Source: Azospirillum brasilense (GTDB lineage Bacteria > Pseudomonadota > Alphaproteobacteria > Azospirillales > Azospirillaceae). Taken from it: a DNA stretch of 64,000 nucleotides. The position numbers and the translations under genes were made by a program. Position 1 is the stretch's first letter, and each line of letters starts with the position of its first letter. The stretch is from positions 1 through 64,000 of the forward strand of contig NZ_VITI01000011.1 of assembly GCF_007827795.1 (NCBI RefSeq), given 5' to 3'. Positions 8,019-16,586 of this stretch are shown in pieces. The notes below the pieces were generated by a model that saw only the letters and a program-made list of their open reading frames with translations, made no database searches and was not told where the DNA came from.

Positions 8019-9698
8019 TCACACGCGGTAGTTCCGCACGGCCTCGACCAGACCCTGGCCGAGATCGTTGAGGTTGGTGGCGGCCCCTTCGAGCTGGCGG
8101 GTGCCGGCGGCGGTCTGGCTGCTCGCCTCGCGGATGTTCTGCAGCGCCTGGATCACCTGCTCCAGGCCGATCTGCTGCTGGTTGGTGCCGGCGACGATCT
8201 GCTGGAAGGCGAGCACGCTCTCCTGCACGCTCTCGGCGAGGTCGCGGATGGTCGACTGGGTGGCGTCGGTCTGCCGCTTGCCGGCGCCGACGCGCTTCAC
8301 CGCCTCCTCCGTCAGCATGACCGAGGCGTTGATGCCGTGCTGGATCTCGCTGAGGTTGGAACGGACCTGGGCGGTGGCCTCCTTCGACTGGTCGGCGAGG
8401 CTCTTGATCTCGCTCGCCACGACGGCGAAGGTCCGGCCGTGCTCCCCGGCGGCGGCGGCCTCGATGGCGGCGTTCAGGGCCAGCAGATGGCAGCGCTCGG
8501 CGATGTCGTTGACGGTCAGGATGATCTCGCCGATCGCCTGGGTGCGCTCCGACAGGATGACGATGTTCTCGGCGACCGCCTCCGCCTGTTCGCGGATGGC
8601 GTCCATCGCCTGGTTGGTGTCCTCCACCGCCTTCAGGCCGGTCTCGGAATTGGACGCGGCGACCTGGGCGTTCTGCGCCACGTCCTGGGCGCGGCGGTTG
8701 ATCTGCGCGCCGGATTCGGTGATCTCGCTGAGCGTCGCCGTCGTCTCCTCGACCGCGGCGAGCTGCTGGGCGACGCTGGCCGCCTGCTGCTGGGTCGAGG
8801 CGCGGATCTGCGCGGTCGCGGCGTGCATGCTCTCCGCCGTGGCGCGGGTGGTCCTGGCCATGCTGCGCAGGTTGCCGGTCATCTCGTTCAGATGCGTGCC
8901 GAGTTCGGCCAGCTCGTCGTCACCCGGCACGACCACCGTCTTGGTCAGGTCGCCGCTGCCCACCTGGGTGACGTAGCCGATGGCGGTGCCGAGCCGCTTG
9001 GTGACCGAGCTGCCGATCAGGATGGCGATGGCGACGGCCAGGGCCACCACGATGACCAGCGCCAGGATCGAGGAGCGCACGGCGTCGTCGTAGAGCGAGC
9101 GGATGTTCTGGCGCCCGGCCTCCGACAGGCGGCTGATGTCGCTGTGCAGGCTGGCGAGCTGGCCCGCCATGGCCACCCGCATCTCCTCCACACGGGTCAG
9201 ACGCGCCAATGACTCCGGCTCGTTCCCGGCGGCCACCCGCTCCATCAGCGTGTTGGCTTCCTCCAGCATGCGACGCGAATGCTGGTCGAAGCTGTTGATC
9301 TGGGCGACCAGCTCGCCCCAGATGCGGCGGCGGTCCTCCGTGGTGCCGTCCTCGGCCCGCGCGCCGGCGATCCTCTTGAGCTTGTCGATCTGCTCGAACA
9401 TCACCGCCGAACCGTCACGATAGCGCTGGCGCAGCTGCGTGATGTCCGGCGCCGCCGCGCCTTGGACCTGGGCCAGCGCCGCGGCGTGGGTCGCCGCCTC
9501 GCGGTAGCTGCGCAGGTTGCTTTCGGTCACCTCGATCTCGCGCACCGCCTCCGACACCTGGATGTCGTAGGTGGCGATGCCCATCATGACCTTCATGCCG
9601 TCCGCGAAGCGCATCATCTGGAACGCCGCCAGCAGCCCGGTCAACAGGCAGACGACCCCGAAGCTGAGCATCAGCTTGTGCTTGACCTTCAGTTTCAT
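8019..9698 (-). CDS. Methyl-accepting chemoreceptor (WspA-like)
   Basis: 559 residues. A short cytoplasmic start, membrane segment at about 11-29, periplasmic domain 30-209 predicted to be a helical bundle, second membrane segment 210-230, HAMP 231-283, then the long antiparallel signalling coiled coil. The hairpin tip around 410-440 reads ERCHLLALNAAIEAAAAGEH, close to the universal tip sequence but with Ala for the usual Arg in AARAGE. It ends AVRNYRV, so it lacks the C-terminal pentapeptide that tethers CheR and CheB in enteric receptors. The ATG at 9698 overlaps the cheW stop (ATGA). As the only receptor in the operon it is the likely input of this array; the ligand, or a surface/envelope stimulus as in Wsp, is unknown. 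Confidence 0.93.
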   Translation of the reverse strand: MKLKVKHKLMLSFGVVCLLTGLLAAFQMMRFADGMKVMMGIATYDIQVSEAVREIEVTESNLRSYREAATHAAALAQVQGAAAPDITQLRQRYRDGSAVMFEQIDKLKRIAGARAEDGTTEDRRRIWGELVAQINSFDQHSRRMLEEANTLMERVAAGNEPESLARLTRVEEMRVAMAGQLASLHSDISRLSEAGRQNIRSLYDDAVRSSILALVIVVALAVAIAILIGSSVTKRLGTAIGYVTQVGSGDLTKTVVVPGDDELAELGTHLNEMTGNLRSMARTTRATAESMHAATAQIRASTQQQAASVAQQLAAVEETTATLSEITESGAQINRRAQDVAQNAQVAASNSETGLKAVEDTNQAMDAIREQAEAVAENIVILSERTQAIGEIILTVNDIAERCHLLALNAAIEAAAAGEHGRTFAVVASEIKSLADQSKEATAQVRSNLSEIQHGINASVMLTEEAVKRVGAGKRQTDATQSTIRDLAESVQESVLAFQQIVAGTNQQQIGLEQVIQALQNIREASSQTAAGTRQLEGAATNLNDLGQGLVEAVRNYRV

Positions 9699-10333
9699 TC
9701 TTCTTTCATGCTCCTCAGCGTCTCCAGGATCGCCGGTGCGTCCAGCACGGCGACGCGGCTCCGGGTGATGGCGGTGACGAAGGACCCGGCCTCCGGTGGA
9801 GCCTTCATGTCGGTTCCATCCAGCTCCATCACCGTGTCCACGGTGCGCAGGCGCAGCGCCACCGGACGCTCTCCGCCGCGCAGCACGACGGCGAAGCCGC
9901 CGCCGGCGGGAACAGCGTTGCGTCCGCACAGCCGGTCCACGTCGAACAGGCGCATCACCCGCCCGTCGATGGCGATCAGCCCCAGCAGTTCCGGCGGCGC
10001 GTGGGGCACGCGCGCCACCCGCGGCAGCGGAACGATGCGGGACAGGTGGCGCAGGTCCAGCCCGTACGACCCGTCCGCGCCGCGTCCGACCAGCAGGGTG
10101 ACCGGCGCCTCCGCCTGCGCCGCGGCGTCGGCCTCGTCGGCGGAGGGGACAAGCGCCAGATCCTCGGCGCGGCTGCGCAGCAGCGCATCGGCCCAGGCGC
10201 CGCCCGGCGACGCGGCCGCTTCCAACTCCCCGCCCTGGCGGGCCAGACGCGCACGCACGGCGTCCCAGTCGATGCCGGCTGTCTCCCTGGCCGTGTCCTT
10301 GGCCGATCCTCCGGTTCCGGTCCGGCTGTCCAT
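9695..10333 (-). CDS. cheW: CheW-like coupling protein (WspD-like position)
   Basis: 212 residues with one CheW domain at about 78-205; the first 75 residues are an unconserved extension. CheW bridges receptors and CheA in the signalling array. The domain shows GSYGLDLRHLSRIVPLPRV, then PPELLGLIAIDGRVMRLFDV, the normal order of CheW strands. Start chosen at the ATG at 10333, which overlaps the cheR stop by one base (TGATG) and has GAGGAG upstream; the GTG three bases earlier is possible. It is one of two CheW genes in the operon, as in wsp operons (wspB and wspD). Confidence 0.88.
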   Translation of the reverse strand: MDSRTGTGGSAKDTARETAGIDWDAVRARLARQGGELEAAASPGGAWADALLRSRAEDLALVPSADEADAAAQAEAPVTLLVGRGADGSYGLDLRHLSRIVPLPRVARVPHAPPELLGLIAIDGRVMRLFDVDRLCGRNAVPAGGGFAVVLRGGERPVALRLRTVDTVMELDGTDMKAPPEAGSFVTAITRSRVAVLDAPAILETLRSMKEE

Positions 10334-11763
10334 CACGGCTCCTCACCCGAGAACCAGAGGTCGATCATGCTGCGCAGCTCGGCCACGGTCAGGCCGCCGC
10401 CCTCGGCCACCAGCTCCGTCGCGTCGTGGGCGGCGACGGTGGCGCGGGCGTTGCGGAAATGGCGCTGCGCCGGAGCCAGCTTGCCGCGCCGCCAGTAAGC
10501 CAGGGCGAGATGATAGTCGGCCAGCGCGAAGTCGGAATCCAGATAGAGCGCCCGCTTGAAGGCGGCGATCGGGTCGCCGACCCCCAGCTCCTCCTCCAGC
10601 AGGCCCAGCCGGAAATGGACCACGGGGTCGAGTCGGTTGCGCTCCGCCAGGGCGATGCAGGCGTCCAGCGCCGCTGCCCGGTCGCCGTCGGAGGTGGCCA
10701 TGGGGGCGGCCGCTGCGGAGCTGGCCGGGGATGGTGTCGGCTGCTGCGGCTGCGGGGAGGGCGCCGGCTTCGCCGCGGTGGCGCGCAGCCGCGCCACGGG
10801 GGGCGTCGCCGTGCTCCGCTTCTTCGCGGGCTTCGGCTCGGCGGCGGGGAGTGGTTCGACGGCGATGGTCGGCGTGAAAACGGGCGGGGCCGCCGCGGGG
10901 GCGCTGCCGGGCCGTGGCTTGCGGTAGATCGTGGCGCCCGGCACCGGGACGGGGGTGAACAGGCTGTTGACCTGCTGCCCCGTCTCGGCATGGCCGACCA
11001 CCAGCCAGCCGTTGGGCACCAGCACCTCGTACAGGTTGTCCAGCAGACGGGTGCGCGTCGGCTCGTCGAAGTAAATCATGACGTTGCGGCACAGCACGAC
11101 GTCCAGCGCGCCCAGGCCCCGCGGATAGTTGGGCAAAGGCCCGTCCACGAGGTTGAAGACCGAGAAGCTCGTCCATTCGCGAAAGCGCGGCTTCACCGCC
11201 CACAGGTCGCCCTGCCGGTCGAAGCATTCCGCCAGGACCGCGGGGTCGAGCCCGCGCACCGCCCAGTTCCCGTAGACGCCGCGCCGCGCCGTTTCGATGA
11301 AGCTGGCGTTCAGGTCGGTGCCGACGATGCTGACCTGCCAGTCGCGCAGCTGGTCGGCGAAATGCCGCTTCAGCAGGATCTCCAGCGTGTAGGCCTCCGG
11401 CCCGATCGAGCAGCCGGCGCTCCAGATGCGCAGCAGTCGGCTTTCCCGGTTGCGGCGCAGGCATTCCGGGATGGCGACGGCGCACAGCGCCTCGAACTGC
11501 TCGGCGTAGCGGAAGAAGAAGGTCTCGCCGACCGTCAGCTCGTTGATGAGCGCCTGATACTCCGGCCCGGTGGGGCCCTCCCCGGCGAGCTGCGCCAGAT
11601 AGGCGGCGAGGCCGAGGGTCGGCTTGTCCGACAGGCGGCGGTTGATGCGCTCCGCCAGGGCGGCGTCCTTGTCGGCGTAGTAGGCCAGCCCGGTCGCTCC
11701 GATGACGGCGGCCTTGATCCGGGGAAAGACGGGGTCGCGCAGGATGGCGTCGATGCGGTTCAT
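10333..11763 (-). CDS. cheR: Chemoreceptor methyltransferase CheR with TPR tail (WspC type)
   Basis: 476 residues. CheR transfers methyl from S-adenosylmethionine to receptor glutamates. N-terminal helical domain about 1-70 (INELTVGETFFFR), then the SAM-binding domain with IWSAGCSIGPEAYTLEILL, GTDLNASFIETARRGVYGNW and DVVLCRNVMIYFDEPTR, all CheR hallmarks. A long Ala/Pro-rich linker (about 285-365) leads to a C-terminal domain (about 370-460) with TPR-like helices (VHFRLGLLEEELGVGDPIAAFKRA follows this pattern). The TPR tail matches WspC-type methyltransferases and would replace pentapeptide tethering, which fits the receptor's lack of that tail. The ATG at 11763 overlaps the preceding cheW stop. 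Confidence 0.93.
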   Translation of the reverse strand: MNRIDAILRDPVFPRIKAAVIGATGLAYYADKDAALAERINRRLSDKPTLGLAAYLAQLAGEGPTGPEYQALINELTVGETFFFRYAEQFEALCAVAIPECLRRNRESRLLRIWSAGCSIGPEAYTLEILLKRHFADQLRDWQVSIVGTDLNASFIETARRGVYGNWAVRGLDPAVLAECFDRQGDLWAVKPRFREWTSFSVFNLVDGPLPNYPRGLGALDVVLCRNVMIYFDEPTRTRLLDNLYEVLVPNGWLVVGHAETGQQVNSLFTPVPVPGATIYRKPRPGSAPAAAPPVFTPTIAVEPLPAAEPKPAKKRSTATPPVARLRATAAKPAPSPQPQQPTPSPASSAAAAPMATSDGDRAAALDACIALAERNRLDPVVHFRLGLLEEELGVGDPIAAFKRALYLDSDFALADYHLALAYWRRGKLAPAQRHFRNARATVAAHDATELVAEGGGLTVAELRSMIDLWFSGEEP

Positions 11764-12284
11764 CGGGCCGCCTCCCCGGTCTTGGAATCGGGGGCGCCGA
11801 GCCGGGCCAGACGCTCGTCGGCCATGGCCTGGAAGGCGGCGAGCAGCCGGCCCTCGGCCCCGGTCAGCAGGCGGGACGGGTCGATCACCGTGGCCGTGCC
11901 GGCGCCGTGGGGGATGGTCGCCACGGCGCAGCCGTTGAAGGTCAGGCCGGGGTCGGCCGCCGTCCGCTCCGCGTCGGGGATCGGCAGGATGTTGAACACC
12001 CGCTCGGCCAGCAGGGCGAGCGGACGGCCGTCCCAGTCGGTCAGGAACAGCGGGGCGTACAGCTCCGGCGGCGCGGCGTCGAAGCCGAACAGAAGGTCGA
12101 GGCGCAGGACCGGGACGGCGCGGCCCTGGTAGCGGAACAGGCCGGCGACCACGGCGGGCGCCGCCGGCGGGCGGTCGAGCCGGGGCAGCGGCAGGAACCG
12201 GCGCACGGCGTCCGCCGGCAGGGCCAGTGTCCTGCCGGAAACGGAAAAGATCACGTACCGTGTCGCGGATGCCGTCGCAGCCAT
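11760..12284 (-). CDS. cheW: CheW-like coupling protein, first gene of the chemosensory operon
   Basis: 174 residues, a single CheW domain (about 8-150): RYVIFSVSGRTLALPADAV, FRYQGRAVPVLRLDLLFG and LALLAERVFNILPI are its typical strands. It should couple the receptor to CheA, perhaps with a different role from the second CheW. The ATG at 12284 has AGGAAGG about 9 bases upstream. The operon promoter must lie in the 286-base gap to panD, which is transcribed the other way. Confidence 0.88.
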   Translation of the reverse strand: MAATASATRYVIFSVSGRTLALPADAVRRFLPLPRLDRPPAAPAVVAGLFRYQGRAVPVLRLDLLFGFDAAPPELYAPLFLTDWDGRPLALLAERVFNILPIPDAERTAADPGLTFNGCAVATIPHGAGTATVIDPSRLLTGAEGRLLAAFQAMADERLARLGAPDSKTGEAAR

Positions 12285-12459
12285 CGCGGGCGCACACCTT
12301 CCTATGTCGTCAGTCCGTTGCCGGGTCCGGGAAGCGCAGCCGGGCCCCGGACCCTATATCATCGGGTGGCGCCGGGGGCATGAAACCGGCGCAGAACATG
12401 CCGCATCGCACCTGGGATGGAAATACCACCAAAGGCAAAAGCCCCAGCCCAAGGTAGCG

Positions 12460-12477
12460 GTATGACGCCGGTCATAC
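12460..12477. promoter_or_regulatory. Inverted repeat in the cheW-panD divergent gap
   Basis: GGTATGAC-GCC-GGTCATAC contains an exact 7-bp inverted repeat (GTATGAC/GTCATAC) with a 4-base centre. It lies in the 286-base region between the divergent chemosensory operon and panD, about 94 bases before panD. The shape suits a dimeric repressor or activator site, but no regulator is known for it. Confidence 0.35.
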
Positions 12478-12570
12478 GGTGGGCGCCGGAACGCTTGCTG
12501 TTTTCGCAATTGCGGTTACAAACATCCCCCGGCCGCCGTCCGGCCCGCGGCCACCGACCGGAGGGGCTTC

Positions 12571-13005
12571 ATGATCAAGGTTGTTCGAGCGAAACTGCAC
12601 TGCCTGCGCGTCACCGACGCCAACCTGAACTATCAGGGGTCGATCACGCTCGATCCGGAGCATTGCGAGGCGGTCGGGATCTACCCGCTGGAGTTCGTGG
12701 AGATCTGGAACAAGAACTCCGGGGCGCGGATCAGCACCTACGTGATCTATGGCGAGCGCGGCTCGCGCTGTTGCGTGCTGAACGGCTCGGCGGCGCGGAG
12801 CTGCCAGCCGGGGGACGAGGTCATCATCGCCGCTTCCTGGTACTGCCAGCCGACGGAGCTGGCGACTCTGCGGCCGCGCGTGCTGACCTTCAACGCCGAC
12901 AACAGCGTCGACCGCTCGCTGACCTACGACGTGACGGCGCTGGACGGCGGGCGCTTCGATTTCGCGATTCGCGAGGGTGCCTTCCTGGAACCGGAACCGG
13001 CCTGA
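12571..13005 (+). CDS. panD: Aspartate 1-decarboxylase
   Basis: Makes beta-alanine from L-aspartate for pantothenate and CoA. The enzyme is a pyruvoyl protein that cuts itself between Gly and Ser. Visible: Lys8 near the start ([10 protein letters not shown]), the cleavage site Gly23-Ser24 in YQGSITLD, and the conserved VIYGERGSR and GDEVIIA segments. At 144 residues it is a little longer than the common 126-residue form, with an added C-terminal stretch. CCGGAGGGG precedes the ATG at good spacing. It is monocistronic here, divergent from the chemosensory operon. The maturation factor PanZ is not expected in this lineage. Confidence 0.95.
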   Translation: MIKVVRAKLHCLRVTDANLNYQGSITLDPEHCEAVGIYPLEFVEIWNKNSGARISTYVIYGERGSRCCVLNGSAARSCQPGDEVIIAASWYCQPTELATLRPRVLTFNADNSVDRSLTYDVTALDGGRFDFAIREGAFLEPEPA

Positions 13006-13187
13006 CCCGTCGGCACCGACGTCCCGCAAACAAAGGAAGCGGTGTTGGGCGAGTCCACGCGCAAAGCGAGCGCATCGGTGACTTGCGCGTGTCTTGCGAG
13101 GGATAGGCGGTGAGTCCCACTTGAACGCGCGGCAATTTTTGCCTACTCTACCTGGGTGGGAGTGCGGACAGCGATGGAGTGCGTGTC

Positions 13188-13430
13188 ATGGGCGTCAGCG
13201 GCATAGGGGGCTATCAACAACAGCCTTTCACGACACCGTTAAGCAGCGGGCCGGCGGCCCTGCAGCAGACACGGGGAACCGACGCGAACCAGCAGGCCCA
13301 GAAGGCCGAAGAGGATCGCCGTCAGCAGGTCCAGGCCCAGGACCAGCAGGCGCAGCAGAGCCAGCAGGCCCTGGCGTCGGGCGGCAACACCACCCCGACC
13401 CGCGGACAGAACCTCAACATCACGGTCTGA
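13188..13430 (+). CDS. Small Gln-rich hypothetical protein (80 aa)
   Basis: No family recognised. The ATG at 13188 follows GGAG with 8 bases of spacing; a GTG at 13179 is possible but would place the ribosome site inside the coding region. The chain starts MGVSGIGGYQQQP, carries a charged Gln/Ala/Asp coiled-coil stretch (QQAQKAEEDRRQQVQAQDQQ) and ends NLNITV. The Gly-Ile N-terminus and the ITV end resemble small flagellum-linked proteins and the ending (VSVTV) of the frameshifted FlaG-like gene 71 bases downstream, suggesting that the two belong together. Function is unknown. Confidence 0.65.
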   Translation: MGVSGIGGYQQQPFTTPLSSGPAALQQTRGTDANQQAQKAEEDRRQQVQAQDQQAQQSQQALASGGNTTPTRGQNLNITV

Positions 13431-13500
13431 TCGCGCGTCGTCCAATCGGGGCCCGCCCGGCTGGTCCGGGGCCGGGCCCGCAGGGGAAAGGCGGCCAGCC

Positions 13501-14052
13501 ATGGACATCCGAAGCGTTTCCGGCATCCAGGCGAACCGGCCGACTCCGGCCTCGGCGGTCCCGACGCCGCAATCCGTGGCCGATGCCACGGCACAGACTT
13601 CCCAAACCGCCTCCAGTGTTGCGGACCAATCCGCTTCGGCGGCGTCTCCGTCCGACCCGGTGGTGGTGGCCGGCGGCTACATCAGCCCGGTCCTGCGCTA
13701 CGACCAGGGCGCCCGGCTGGCCGTCATCCATTTCCGCGACCGATCCTCCGGCGAAACCCAGAACCAGATCCCGGCACAACAGGTGGTGGAGGAATACCGC
13801 CGCACCGCCAGCCGTCTGAGCGGCGCGACTGCGGAAGGTCCCGGCACGGGTAAAGGGGGCGTCGCATCCAGCGGCACCACCACGCCGGACGGAGCGCTGG
13901 TCCGGGATTCGGTCCCCCCACGTCGAGCGGCGCCCCGTCCACCGGAACGCCGCCCGCGACGGGCGCCGGTCCGACGGGAACCACCTCCACCGCCGTTCCC
14001 GGTGTCGCGGGGTCCTACGGCGCCGGTTCGCCGGGCGCCATCGTCTCCGTGA
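13501..14052 (+). CDS. FlaG-like protein, C-terminal part frameshifted
   Basis: The 5' part is convincing: MDIRSVSGIQANRP start with a ribosome site, an Ala/Ser-rich low-complexity stretch, then a FlaG-like block near residues 65-100 (YDQGARLAVIHFRDRSSGE, QIPAQQVVEEYRR). FlaG proteins influence flagellar filament length. Past about base 13905 the frame turns into Arg/Pro-rich sequence (RRAAPRPPERRPRRAP), unlike the rest. In the other frame the same bases encode a Ser/Thr/Gly-rich tail ending VSVTV with a stop at 14058-14060. A one-base loss, most likely near the C6 run at 13914-13919, explains this; real mutation and sequencing error cannot be told apart. The 3' end overlaps the convergent gene. 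Confidence 0.6.
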   Translation: MDIRSVSGIQANRPTPASAVPTPQSVADATAQTSQTASSVADQSASAASPSDPVVVAGGYISPVLRYDQGARLAVIHFRDRSSGETQNQIPAQQVVEEYRRTASRLSGATAEGPGTGKGGVASSGTTTPDGALVRDSVPPRRAAPRPPERRPRRAPVRREPPPPPFPVSRGPTAPVRRAPSSP

Positions 14053-15037
14053 CCGTCTGATCCGGCAGCTCGAAGCGGGCGACCAGCGGCGCGTGGTAGC
14101 TTTCCGGGGAATGGCTGACCGTGGCGTGGGCGACCAGCTCGTCGCCCAGCGCCTCGTTGTGGATTTCGGCGGAGCGGAACCAGCCCAGCAGGGCGCGCGA
14201 CACCAGCAGATGGTCCAGCATCACCGCGTCGCCGCCGTGCAGCACGGTGAAGCGCCGCTCCTCTGGGACGGAGCGCTCCAGCGGCACCAGCGACCGCCCG
14301 GCGAGATGCCCGTTGCCGGTCTCGTCGAGGTCGGCGCGGATGATGCGGACAGGGGTCTGCTCGATCTCGGCGTTGAGGTCGCCGGCGACCAGGATCAGCG
14401 CCTGCGGGTCGGCGTCGAACACCCGCTCCACCGCCAGCCGGGCCTCCAGCGCCTGCCCGGCCCGCTTGATCGAGGCCAGATAGAAGCCCTCCGCCCAGCC
14501 GCCGACGCTCTTCCAGGTGGAGGCGTTCTTCTTCTGCCCCGGCACCGGCGCGGCGATCGGCGCGCGCAGATGCAGGTTGAAGACGTGCAGGCGGCGTCCG
14601 CCGGGCAGCTCGATCTCGCCATGCAGCACGGGGCGGTCCCAGGTCACGGCGTCGCCGCCGGGCTGGGCGGGGTCGGCGGTGATCATGCGGACCTGCGGGG
14701 ACGGCACCAGATCGTGCCGGTACTGCCGCGCCGCCAGGATGGGCCAGCGGCTCACCAGCACGAGGTTGTGGCGGTCGGCCAGCTTGGTCCCCTCGCCGCC
14801 GGAGGTCCGGTGGAAAGCGGCGTAGGGTCCGCCCTCCAGCAGCCGGGCCAGCGCGCGCAGGGTCCTCGGTTCCCCCTTCGCCGCGCGCTGGCCGTTGACT
14901 TCCTGAAGGCACAGGATGTCGGCGTCCAGCCGCTCCAGCTGCGGGCGCAGCACGGCGGCGCGCTCCTCGAAGGACAGGTCGCCGGTGTCGTCCAGGCTTT
15001 CCAGGTTGAAGGTGGCGATGCGGATGCTGCGGCTCAT
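14015..15037 (-). CDS. Endonuclease/exonuclease/phosphatase (EEP) family protein
   Basis: 340 residues of the metal-dependent EEP fold shared by DNase I, exonuclease III and inositol-phosphate phosphatases. Motifs in order: RIATFNLESL (metal-binding Asn11), CLQEVNG (catalytic Glu46), LHVFNLHLRA, LVAGDLNAE (Asp/Asn pair near 217-219), MLDHLLVSR, and the final catalytic His in VSHSPESYHAPLVARF. No signal peptide, so it is cytoplasmic. The ATG at 15037 overlaps the methyltransferase stop and has GGAGGGG in front. The substrate is open: nucleic acid or a phosphodiester. Its last bases overlap the convergent FlaG-like gene by 38. Confidence 0.88.
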   Translation of the reverse strand: MSRSIRIATFNLESLDDTGDLSFEERAAVLRPQLERLDADILCLQEVNGQRAAKGEPRTLRALARLLEGGPYAAFHRTSGGEGTKLADRHNLVLVSRWPILAARQYRHDLVPSPQVRMITADPAQPGGDAVTWDRPVLHGEIELPGGRRLHVFNLHLRAPIAAPVPGQKKNASTWKSVGGWAEGFYLASIKRAGQALEARLAVERVFDADPQALILVAGDLNAEIEQTPVRIIRADLDETGNGHLAGRSLVPLERSVPEERRFTVLHGGDAVMLDHLLVSRALLGWFRSAEIHNEALGDELVAHATVSHSPESYHAPLVARFELPDQTVTETMAPGEPAP

Positions 15038-15855
15038 GACCCCTCCCCGGACGCCCGGCCCGCCGCGGCGCGCGGGCGCGCCAGGAACAGGTGGTTGCGG
15101 TTGATGCGCCGCCGCCGCCGCCGGTGCGCGCTCAGCATCGCCGTGGAGGCGACGAGCGTGGCGTCCAGCCCGGCCTCGGCCATGCGCTGGGGGGTATCCG
15201 TACCATAAATCCGGTAGTGATAGGGATGGCCGAAGGCGGCCAGCCGCTTGGCCGGCGTGTCCATCGCCGGGTCCTCCCGCGTCGGCCCCTTGGGATCGTA
15301 GGGGAACAGCAGGACGGCGCGGCCCGAGGGTTTCAGAACGCGGGCAATCTCGCGCAGCGCGGCGCGGTCGTCGGGGACATGCTCCAGCACGTGGCTGGAC
15401 AGCACGAGGTCGAAACGGCCGTCCGGGAAGGGCAGGTCGGTCAGGTCGGCCTGCACGTCGGCGGCTGGGTTGAAGCGGTCCAGCGTGACGTAGCGCCGGC
15501 CGTGCCGTGCCCGCAGCAGCGGTTCCAGGCAGGGTTCCGGGGCGGTGTGCAGGATGCGCAGCGACCGCCGCAGCACGTCCGTCCGCTCCGCCAGGAAGCT
15601 CCACAGGAAGCGGTGGCGCTCCAGCGACCCGCAGTCCGGGCAGCGGGCGTTGCGCCGGCCGCCCAGCCCGAAAGGCAGGAAGCGCGCGGCCTCCCGCCCG
15701 CAGAGCGGGCAGAGCAGAGGGCCGGCGGCGGGGATCAGGCCGCCGGCGCCCTCGTAGCGCGGACGCTCGTACAGCGACTCCCGCCGGTAGACGGCGGCCT
15801 CGTCGAGATTCTGGTCCGCGATGGCGGGCAGCAGGCGGGACAATCCATGGAGCAT
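15034..15855 (-). CDS. Class I SAM-dependent methyltransferase with zinc-ribbon start
   Basis: 273 residues. A CxxC pair region (CPLCGREA near 49-52 and CPDCGSLERHR near 73-76) suggests a structural zinc knuckle. A methyltransferase domain follows: LRILHTAPEP, VTLDRFNPAADVQADLTDL, FDLVLSSHVLEHVPDD and EIARVLKPSGRAVLLFPY are the Methyltransf_11 pattern; the SAM-binding glycine motif is replaced by HTAPEP. The C-terminus is Arg-rich (HRRRRRRINRN). It sits five bases after cheD and overlaps the EEP gene, so the three form one unit. The target is unknown; such proteins often act on lipids or surface sugars. Confidence 0.82.
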   Translation of the reverse strand: MLHGLSRLLPAIADQNLDEAAVYRRESLYERPRYEGAGGLIPAAGPLLCPLCGREAARFLPFGLGGRRNARCPDCGSLERHRFLWSFLAERTDVLRRSLRILHTAPEPCLEPLLRARHGRRYVTLDRFNPAADVQADLTDLPFPDGRFDLVLSSHVLEHVPDDRAALREIARVLKPSGRAVLLFPYDPKGPTREDPAMDTPAKRLAAFGHPYHYRIYGTDTPQRMAEAGLDATLVASTAMLSAHRRRRRRINRNHLFLARPRAAAGRASGEGS

Positions 15856-15860
15856 GGGGA

Positions 15861-16493
15861 TCAGAACAGCTCCACGTCGCCATCGATCCCGGTCTTGCGC
15901 AGCCGGTCCATGAAGGAGGTCTCGGACCGCGCGATGTCCCGCACCGTCTCCTCCCCGATCAGGCGGCGCTGGGTGCGGCCCGAGGTGGGGTAGAAGCGCA
16001 CCGCGCGGGCCGCCGTGCCGCCGACGTCCCAGCTCATCGTCGGGATGCCTTCGGCCGCCAGATACTCCATGACGAACTCGACGTTGCGCTGGCCGATGCC
16101 GGCGCTGCGCGGGGCGCCGTTCACGCTGGCGCCGCCGAAGATCTTGGCGCGCAGCCGGTCGCGCCGCCCGGTCGCCGCCAGCAGCCGGTTGATGAGCTGC
16201 TCCATGGCCGCACTGCCGTATCGGGAGGAGATGGACAGCCGGTCGCCATTGTGGTCGGGCAGCAGGAAGTGGTTCATCCCGCCGATCGCCGCGACGGGGT
16301 CGAACAGGCAGGCGGCGATGCAGGAGCCCAGCGTGGTGGTGATGACGACGTTTGCGTCGTCGCTGACCACGCAGCCGCCGACCACGATGTTGACCACCTC
16401 CGCGCCCAACTGCCGGTCATGGTAGCGGTTGGCCGCGATGTCCGGCGTGTCGGAACCCTGCTGATATCGGCGCGCGCGCGGGCTGATCGGCAT
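15861..16493 (-). CDS. cheD: Chemoreceptor glutamine deamidase CheD
   Basis: Converts receptor glutamines to methylatable glutamates and, in some bacteria, binds CheC. 210 residues; the catalytic Cys58 (TTLGSCIAACLFD) and His75 (GGMNHFLLPD) are both present, as are YGSAAMEQLIN and the AKIFGGASVNG block. It is not inside the Wsp-like operon but 3.6 kb away, with an EEP protein and a methyltransferase, so it may serve other receptors of the cell too. It has an extra C-terminal tail of about 25 residues (FMDRLRKTGIDGDVELF). Confidence 0.93.
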   Translation of the reverse strand: MPISPRARRYQQGSDTPDIAANRYHDRQLGAEVVNIVVGGCVVSDDANVVITTTLGSCIAACLFDPVAAIGGMNHFLLPDHNGDRLSISSRYGSAAMEQLINRLLAATGRRDRLRAKIFGGASVNGAPRSAGIGQRNVEFVMEYLAAEGIPTMSWDVGGTAARAVRFYPTSGRTQRRLIGEETVRDIARSETSFMDRLRKTGIDGDVELF

Positions 16494-16586
16494 CCAGAAC
16501 CTCGGTGGGACATTCGGTCGCAGTGTACAACCGTCCCTCGCCCTCCGCCAAGCGTTGTGGTTGCGGACCCCTGCAATCGGCGGCCT

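Noticed and set aside
5996-8071. 691-codon frame antisense to cheA
   Set aside because: Shadow of cheA, which carries every kinase motif. The antisense product has no recognisable domain.
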